Shown here in pieces: positions 56,785 to 64,000 of a DNA stretch of 64,000 nt. The notes under the pieces are model-generated. The model had not been told where the DNA came from. It saw only the letters and a list, made by a program, of their open reading frames with translations, and made no database searches. The stretch is from Akebia trifoliata (lineage: Eukaryota > Streptophyta > Magnoliopsida > Ranunculales > Lardizabalaceae): assembly GCA_017979445.1 (NCBI GenBank), contig CM030706.1, forward strand, positions 28,432,493-28,496,492, read 5' to 3'. The translations under genes and the position numbers were made by a program. Within the stretch, counting starts at the first letter, position 1. Each line of letters opens with the position of its first letter.

Positions 56785-58901
56785 CGTTTGACGTGACCAT
56801 AGTTAATAGGTCTCTTTTCGATGTGTCAGAACGTTCAACTACTATAGATTGTTAGTGATCACTAGCTAATCATCTTCATTTATACCCATCAAGTATGAAC
56901 GTGATTCCCAAATATACAACTCCATTCGTATATGACCACCTTTCCATTACAAGTTCACTAGTAAAGATAGAGAGGAATAAACCCAAATTTTAATTGTGAC
57001 TCTACTCTCATACGCTTCACATACCACGTATGAGTTTGGTTGTCCCTACCGTACCTTCTAAGATAGTATATCACTTCGGATGATATAACAGACTATCCTT
57101 TCAGGTATTCACAAGCTCTTTAAAAGTTCACAAAATAGTTATATATACATATCATTTCTTTTCTTTGAAAACTATTAAGAAATTTTCTTTGAAAACAAAT
57201 GAGAAATTAACATTATAGAATTGAAAATGGATATCCACTTTCCTATCATGCAACTGTGGTCATGTGGCTAAAATAAATGACAGTACATAAAAGTATCTCA
57301 GTGCCTCGCACTAATAGAAAGTAAATAAACATGCACGCCACCTCGTGATAACAGAAAGTAAACTAACCCTAGATATCTGTTAATTAATCCACACATAGCA
57401 TCACAATGTAAAATGCAGACATAATTCATCGGGTGTGATTCTAACATTTTACCGTTTCATACCATTTTTTTATTTTTTTTTATTTTTTCACTTTTTACTT
57501 ATTAAAATACATTATTTATTTTTCGATGTTCATTCACTCAATAAGAATTCATTGAATATTAAATCAATTTTCAAACTTTGAAATTCATTATTATCAATTA
57601 AATTGAAAAATTACAAAATTGGGATCGAAATGGAGTTCGAGCAATGCACAATACCCAACTACCGATACTAATCAAGTGAAATGTCCTACCCACGTATAAT
57701 TTGTTATAAAATATAATTAAACACATCAAATATGAAGGTTCGAACGTGAATTTGAAATAACAAAAATAATTCCATATTTTTGTAAACACATTACAAGTTT
57801 TCGTTAAAATCCTAAATGTAATTTTCACAATCTACTATTACTAATAGAAATTGAGAGTCCTTACAAATCCCTATGCGAGAGAATTGAAATACGTGCGTAA
57901 AAATTGAGATTATCAACATGAAAATTGAGGCGGATCGATGTCGAGGTGACTGATTTTAAAATCTGACCTAGTGATTTTGAAGACCTCGATGTCGTCGTCC
58001 TTTCTCCTTTCTATGTTGGAGAACGATTTGGCCTCAAAATAGATAAAATATGAGTTTTAAAAGTCAAAATCCTCGTATCTCATACAGATGATTTTCAAAA
58101 AAATGGGAAGAAAAATAAAGGAAAGAAAAAAAAATTGGGTAGGTTTTGTAGAGGACAATGCTACGGACGTTTTTCTCTTCTGCGTCAAAAGTCAACAATG
58201 ACTTGTTCACAACGAATCTGAGGTTGAAAGTTGGAAGAAAAAAAAAATATTTTAAAACCTTCTACTGGTTTTGCACGAATATAAGAGATGATAAATAGTG
58301 ATTTTGTCTAAAAAATTATTTATATAAGTTGCGGAACGAAGTCGGTATTTTACATATTGTTTCGTTTGACGATAACTTGACCATCCAAACTCCAAAAGTG
58401 ACGAGTGAATACTCTATTTTCTATAAATTTTCATTCTAGATGTAATGGCATGGTCTAATTCTACAAATTTTAACTCTAACAAAAATCTACTTTTTAAGCC
58501 TGATGGGACCCTAAAATTGACGCGTTTCCATTTTTTACGATAATTTGACTTTTTGAACTCCAAAAATGATGAGTAAATAGTCTATTTTCTATAATTTTTT
58601 ATTACAAATTCAATGGTATGATTGAATTTTAAAAATTCTTTATTTAGCATAAAATCATTATTTTAACCTAATCCGACTCAAAAATTAAGGATTTTGTAAC
58701 TTTTCTGTTCTGACTAGCATTTGAGTGTGCTTATAGATTAAAATATGTTTTTCGACCATTTTGAATCCAATAATGAGGTCAAATTTCATTAAAAATGATT
58801 AGAACAAAATTATAATATTTTACCCTAAGTCCCATTTTCAAGATTTTCTCAAACTTATACTATTTTTTTTTATATAAGAATCAAAAACTCAGGGTTTTAT
58901 A
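56785..58901 (-). repeat. Element E right (5') LTR, second part
   Basis: Continues the LTR interrupted at 46144 and aligns with 33260-35140. Its terminus is GGGTTTTATA, one change from the expected TTTTACA. The segment of about 58110-58340 is missing from the left LTR. Confidence 0.83.
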
Positions 58902-58906
58902 GAAGG
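58902..58906. repeat. Right target-site duplication of element E (GAAGG)
   Basis: Matches 32341-32345. Confidence 0.75.
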
Positions 58907-59200
58907 TGTGTTGAATAAGGGGGGGGGGCGTTAACCCCCTTTTTACAATGTTGGGCATAGACTGGCCTTCAAGATCTGTCTATGACTTGTCTTATCAAAG
59001 ATACACGTGTAGTTGGTCATTCTTGACTAACTAGACTAATGTTGCAAATGGGTCTGGATAGTCCATGGTTAAATCTTATTGTTTTGATGTTGGAGTGTTT
59101 GGGAGTGGTTGAGAGTTGAATTTTTGTTTGAGCTTGGATTTGGGCCTGGTTTGGGCTTAGGAAAGTTCGGTGGGTTTACAAGAGGTTTGGCAAATTTTTG
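58907..59200 (-). mobile_element. Tat-type LTR relic F, right part
   Basis: Follows on from 32345 once element E is removed. GGATTTGGGCCTGGTTTGGG and nearby text resemble the B LTR at 20281-20400. The end is not visible. Confidence 0.35.
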
Positions 59201-61610
59201 GAAATCCTATTTTTTTTAGGAACTCGGGGATCTAGGATGGTATGTGGGAAAGGTGTTTAGGACTTGGAAAGGTTGTGAGAAGGCTCGAAAAATGGTATTG
59301 AGCTTTCAAAAAGGGATGGGAGTGCATCTAGGAAAAGTTTAAAGTTTCGCGTTAGAATGGGATTTGAGTTTATGGGTTTTGGAAAGGCTTCAGGGATTCG
59401 AGTTTCAATGGTTCTAGGAAAGGATTTAGGAAGGGTTTGAGAAGGTTTAGGGAAGAGGGATTTAGTTTTTTCCCTGTCCACAGACTTCTCAAGATATCGT
59501 TGCATTGTCGAAGTACTAAACTGTTTTGTACCTGAAAGACGGGTGCACAATTTTGACGTTATACAATGTGTTAAAATGGGAATCCACAATTTTCAAAGCA
59601 TGTTTTAGAAAACAATCCAACAAGAAAATAGAAATCGAAGCAATCCAAAACCCAAATTTAGCAAGATTGGACCCTTAGAATAGATTCAAACTAAAAAATG
59701 GTTTGAATATGGTTTGATGTCCCTGTATCCAAGTCGGATACTAATCTATCCCTATATTCACCTAGATTCGAATGATATATATTACTTTGAAAAATTATAT
59801 ATTTAGATTTTTCAAAATATCATTTTCTACTAATTTAATACAACATGAATTCTTATAAAATAAAATGATAATAATGGTAAAATAGAATAAGTTTAGTCCC
59901 ACAGTGGTCAATAATGAGAATGTGAGGGGTTTAATAAGTGAACTCATTTAAGACAAATGCATTTTATGAGACACTTTTGTATTATTGATATGACACTTTA
60001 GAGTGATGCGAAGTACCACCATACACATGCACATGTTCTCTTTCCAAAGGTTCTATCCGATTCAGGACATTACGAGACAACAAATCAATTTGGGGTATTT
60101 CGGAGCTATGGAGAGAGACATTTAGCTTGAGTTCATCCTCTTGTTATCATCATAAAGATAACGGAACAAGGATCCAACCTCAACATGATGAGGTGGTTAG
60201 ATCAAGTTTTAGATCTGGAACTTCTATCCACTATAACTTGGAGAGCAAGAAAGAAAGAAAATAAGAAAACATTGCAAGAAAACTAATAAAATAGAAAACT
60301 TGGAGAATAAGAAAACAAAAGGAAATGAATAAAAATCAGAAATGTCATATGGAAATTGAAAATAAAAGAAGATTTGGAGTTTTATCAATCGACGTTTTCT
60401 CTCATGGTGAGAAATAACTCCTCTCTCTAGTTCATCTTCTTCTTCCCCAAGCTTTATTCTGTCTTTTCTATTTCTTTTAAGAAATAAAGCCCTCTAGCCA
60501 ACTAATGTTTTATTTTCTCTTTCTTTTTCTCTTTTAAGAACCAAAAAACCACTCCTAAAACCCATACATGACTCCCCTATCTATAGAATTATAGGGGATT
60601 TTGTTTTAAAAAAAAATATATAGGAAAAGATAAAATTGCCCTCCAAAAGTGGTTCTATCAATATAGAGAATGACCATTAGTTATCTTCAGAACATGTTTT
60701 TTTATCTTCCTTTTCTTCTAATTCTTTGCTGCTAATCATCTATTCTTCAATTCCAAATTTGTATCTATTTCAGACACCAATTAGGATGGGACCATTGCAC
60801 CATACAACATAAAGTCCCCTTGATGCTCACGCACCAAAGAGGATCTCAAAGGTGAGTATCACACCAAGTATTCCACTAAGTCATGGTAGATATTTCATTG
60901 AGAACAACCCTATGGTAATGATGATGTTCAAACAAATATCCTTAAAAGCTCCCTATCCAAGTCCAATACAACATTTAACTAGGTGAGCATTAGACTAGAA
61001 TTTTGTAAGAGTAAAGTCCCCTTAAGTATAATTTGAAAAAAAATTTGGGTAAAATTAATTGTGCCCTCGTAGAACATTTTTCGTTACCTTAGACTGAATC
61101 AACCATCCCTGATTTTTTACTACCCTGAACTGAATCTACCATCCTCGTGTTTTCTCAGATTGACTAACAACTGCCATTGATCCCTTTTTTATCTACAACA
61201 CATGAGCCCCATTGATGTTTTCTTACTAGAGAGCATCTCAAGGGATTACATTAACACCAATAACTGAGCCAAGTACTGAATGAAGAGAATATACTTCGAA
61301 GGATGAAGGTGTTGATCACATTCCTATTGTGACAATCAATGAACTTCTTGAATATGTATTATAAACCAAAATTCTTTGAAAACAACCAAAACTGAAAAAT
61401 GAAACCACTACTTAGTGAACGAATACACTCAAGCAGTAAAAACAATAGTGAACATTTAAACTCATCAAAATTGGTTGCCCATTCAATCTAAATAGTCCGT
61501 CTTCGTAATTTCCAATCATCACACATTCCCTTTAAGCTAGAAATGTACACAATCTCTAAAATCAACAAACCATCTAATTTCAATAGTCGATATACTCTGA
61601 CATTAGCACC
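59201..61610. other. Unassigned spacer with a loose duplication
   Basis: No gene. A 110-codon minus frame (59257-59589) consists of repeated Pro/Ser/Phe words from a GGGTTT-type repetitive stretch and is not supported. Segments near 60800-60885 and 61195-61255 share 'ccttgatg', 'gcatctcaa' and 'acacc' in the same order and may be an old duplication. Confidence 0.4.
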
Positions 61611-62154
61611 ATGTCTCGCCCCCAAATCCAATACGAGGTCCAATAATTTCTTTATTAGATTTCAAGGCATGAATATCTATCCTAATATATGATAGCATAT
61701 AATAATATACAATAATTTCATCAACGGTTATAACACAATATAAATAAAGCTAATAATCAGAGTTTTGAAAGTTAACATCAATCACAATCCATATCCATAA
61801 ACAAACCTCAAAGACATAATCATTCCAAGCTACATAATGACAAAATAAGTAATAGTATTGAATAAAATAGTACACAATGCCTTGACATAAGTTTATTGAA
61901 TGACAAAAAGAATATCCTAGACTGAAGGAGGTTGCAACTTATAGATATGTTCCTCCTTAGAGACCTCCTCATACATTGGCTCTTCCATGGCCAAGTAATC
62001 TGAAATGATAAATAATAGGGTGAGTAACTTGGTTTTGATACATTTTCTATCTTTTTTTAGTCTACCCCTTGTCCCTAGGGGTTCGACCCTTTACTTGCCC
62101 ACCAAGTTAAGGTAATTAAACCTACATTAATATCAATCATTCTAAAGGAAGAAC
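61611..62154 (-). mobile_element. Divergent chromovirus-type LTR fragment
   Basis: 'atgtctcgcccccaaatcc' at 61611 resembles the TGTGGCGCCCCGCCAAAC end of the D LTRs. 'aatagggtgagtaact' near 62009 resembles 'aaagggtgagtaacaa' in D1. It is broken at 62155 by the next LTR. Confidence 0.4.
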
Positions 62155-62575
62155 TGTAACACCCCGTATTTTTTTAACTCGTACCTTGAGGAGATTAGAT
62201 AGTATTTATTCGAAGAATATTCTAAAAAGGAAACTTAGAGTAAAGTGCTCGGATTATGCTATGTTTGTTTTTGTCGAAAACCAACTTCGTCATTAGTTTT
62301 AAAACGATCAAAATATATACTTTAGCCTGTAAGCAAGCTTGAATTCAAGTTCGGGTAGACAAGTTAACAAATCCTCAAATTTTACGTTAAGTGGGACCCC
62401 AAAATAGTAGAATTTCGTTAGAGCGAGAATCAGGAAGATTCGACCACACCATTAGGACTGCAACGAAAAATTATTCGAAATGATATACTCGTTGGTCATT
62501 TTTCGAGTCCGAATACTTAAATTACGATCGAAACTAGAAATAGTAATGAAATTACAAGTATGCCCTCAGTTTTGT

Positions 62576-62583
62576 TATAAAAG
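62576..62583 (+). promoter_or_regulatory. LTR TATA box, plus-strand D-family LTR
   Basis: TATAAAAG about 420 bp inside the LTR start, at the same offset as in D1 and D4. The dyad cluster and foldback lie 0.7-1 kb downstream and would be in the transcript. Confidence 0.5.
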
Positions 62584-63551
62584 AAAAATATGACTTTCTT
62601 TCATTTCATTTCATTTCTCTTCTTCTTTAAAGAACCCAAACATCAGCCATTTTCTCAACCTAGGATTTCTTCTCTTCACCTCAAGATTCATTGAGAAGGA
62701 ATGACCGTTGAAGCCCGATGAAAAAGACAAAGTTGTCGGCTACGACGATAGCTACAACCTCATCCTCTTTGTTAACACATTCACGTTCGTTTCCTCACCC
62801 TCCACCAAAAATCAGCAAGTAAGTTAGGGTATCATCAAGCTCGAAGTTTCATTTTGTTAATAGAGGCTCGTCTTCTAGAGTAGAAGTGGAGGAGAGTGCC
62901 ATCGTCGAAGGAGTTGTAAACCCTTGCCCTCTTTGCATCAAACTCAGCTCAACACCAACTCGTTCACCACCAACTTTGATCCTTGTATGAGTTCATCACC
63001 TTTGGTGTCCACAAACAAGTAGGGGACTTTCAATTCCTATTGGTAACTTTAGATTTCTGAAAATGTGCATTTAGGTTTTGAAACAAAACTTGTTGTTTGT
63101 ATTTTAATTGTAAAAATTTGGTATTTGATTTCAAATTTATAGTAGAAGTAGATGTTTTGATGATGTTTTATCAAATTTTAACTATAAACTCGTGGGTGGG
63201 TCGAATGGTTCGAAGAATGGAAGAAGAAATCGAAAACTCGAAGGTTCAAGTGAGGTTCACGCTGTAGACGGGAAAGGTTGGTGCCACCGACACCTGCCGA
63301 AGGTATTCTATCGGTCCCACCGACAGAATGGAGATTCTGCCACCAATGAAATCAAGAAGCCGTCGAAAATTTTTTTCTATCTGCAGATGCCGTCGGTCCC
63401 ACCGACACCTGCCGATGAGTATTCCGTCGGTTTCACCTATAGAACAATGGTTCTGCCACCGACAGCCACCGATAGAAACAGTTCTTTTCAGAACTGTGCT
63501 CTGACTCTTGGCTTGACTTCCCCATTGCTTATACTGGATTTCCCACCCTTC

Positions 63552-63626
63552 ATTTCATTAAAAACATTTAAGTAAATGTCCTATTTAATTTTTACTTTCC
63601 ATTTACTTTAATTTCTTTAATGAAAT
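63552..63626. repeat. Long foldback in plus-strand D-family LTR
   Basis: ATTTCATTAAAAACATTTAA pairs with the end TTAATTTCTTTAATGAAAT, with extra 'gtcctattt' in the loop compared with D1. Confidence 0.82.
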
Positions 63627-64000
63627 TAAAGTTTTACCCCCCATTTTGGAACAATGGGAATGATTTTGATATCCGAATCTCAAATGATTAAAATTCAAAT
63701 TTTGGTTTCAAGAACAAAACGTATTTTTTGACATTTTTGGCAAGGTTTCAAAATGTAATAACTTTCGCATTACTTTGAGTTAGATTACAAACGTTATATG
63801 GTGTCGAATCTTGTGATTGAGACTTTCATTTTGAAAAACCCGTTTTCAATTTTGAGAACTTTGAAAAATTGACTTTCTGACACTTAGCCAAATTTTCACC
63901 AGCTTTTCTTATTTTTAACAGATTTGGTATCGTGCATCGTCAGGACCTTGTTTTTGAATAAACTTTGATGGTTTTCAATGGAAAGACCAAAACAATGACT

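Larger units (their letters stand above)
32346..58901 (-). mobile_element. Element E: chromovirus-like Ty3/gypsy retrotransposon carrying four nested insertions
   Basis: Minus-strand element with LTRs at 32346-35140 and 45236-46144 plus 56785-58901, a polypurine tract at 35141-35157 and GAAGG on both sides. Pol remains are, in its own direction: RNase H (45232-45000), integrase zinc finger, integrase core, and the C-terminal GPF and chromodomain-like part (down to 35160). Gag, protease and most of reverse transcriptase are deleted at about 45234, where RNase H runs straight into the LTR. Insertions within it are solo LTR D3, solo LTR D4 (with an A-family solo LTR inside) and element C. After removing these it is about 6.9 kb. 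Confidence 0.82.
62155..64000 (+). mobile_element. D-family LTR on the plus strand, cut by window end
   Basis: Starts TGTAACACCCCG and is the reverse complement of D1 and D4 over its whole visible length (1846 bp). It has a TATA box at 62576-62583 (TATAAAAG), dyads at 63270-63480 including TCGGT-ccc-ACCGA (63393-63405), and the long foldback at 63552-63626. Whether it is solo or part of a full element cannot be seen. The 127-codon frame 63192-63575 runs through the dyad cluster and is not conserved as coding in D1 or D4. Confidence 0.88.

Noticed and set aside
59257..59589. 110-codon Pro/Ser-rich minus frame
   Set aside because: It arises from a simple repetitive GGGTTT/GGAAAGG-type stretch. 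No domain is visible.
63192..63575. 127-codon plus-strand frame near the window end
   Set aside because: It crosses the dyad cluster of a D-family LTR, and related LTRs do not keep it open.
1..64000. Host protein-coding genes, tRNA or rRNA genes
   Set aside because: No exon-like conserved domains other than transposon proteins, no cloverleaf and no rRNA text were noticed. Gene prediction with transcript evidence would be needed to exclude small exons.

Overview
This window looks like nuclear DNA of a flowering plant, probably a eudicot, from repeat-rich, likely pericentromeric, heterochromatin. It is AT-rich and I found no intact host gene, tRNA, rRNA or CRISPR array. Nearly everything I can place is transposon sequence inserted into other transposons. 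The coding remains are Ty3/gypsy (Tat/Ogre-like and chromovirus-like) gag and pol, plus a non-LTR (LINE) reverse transcriptase. All are broken by stops, frameshifts or deletions. The species cannot be named from sequence alone. Names B, A, C, E, D and F below are my own labels.

Layout. (1) 1-1054: tail of a chromovirus-type LTR. (2) 2340-20621: Tat-like element B on the minus strand, flanked by a perfect 5-bp duplication ACACT. It has lost most of pol and most of its left LTR. A second Tat-like element, A (5162-15819), sits inside a 22-bp minisatellite of B and splits that array. (3) 20665-26417: an old hAT-like element carrying a LINE fragment, which in turn carries a 3.4-kb solo LTR (D1, 21188-24577, duplication CCCTT). 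(4) 26551-27345: a second hAT-like copy with a perfect 8-bp duplication TGAACATC. (5) 27354-32340: low-information sequence with a miRNA-like hairpin, a foldback MITE and Tat-LTR relics. (6) 32346-58901: chromovirus element E on the minus strand, duplication GAAGG. Its pol is interrupted by solo LTRs D3 (duplication TAATG) and D4 (GTAAC/ATAAC). D4 is itself interrupted by an A-family solo LTR (duplication CCGAC). E's right LTR is interrupted by Tat-like element C (46145-56779, duplication CTGGC). (7) 58907-62154: relics. (8) 62155 to the window end: a D-family LTR on the plus strand, running off the window.

How the parts relate. A and C are the same family (shared LTR, polypurine tract, 3' block, 3' island, leader and primer-binding site) but carry unrelated satellites in the same 3' slot. 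That fits the hypervariable 3' UTR described for Tat/Ogre elements. B shares part of the leader and the primer-binding-site type.

The most interesting signal is in the non-coding parts. Several tandem arrays, the leader and the chromovirus LTR carry short dyads whose two arms change together between copies while the loop stays constant. Examples are CTAGATCG/CGATCTAG, CTAAGTCG/CGACTTAG and CAAGGT/ACCTTG in one conserved framework. A second notable signal is a PBS-like 11-mer about 50 bp inside the LTR end. It appears to have served as the crossover point that made an odd solo LTR at 41038-42846. All boundaries and duplications were read by eye; divergence statements are rough.
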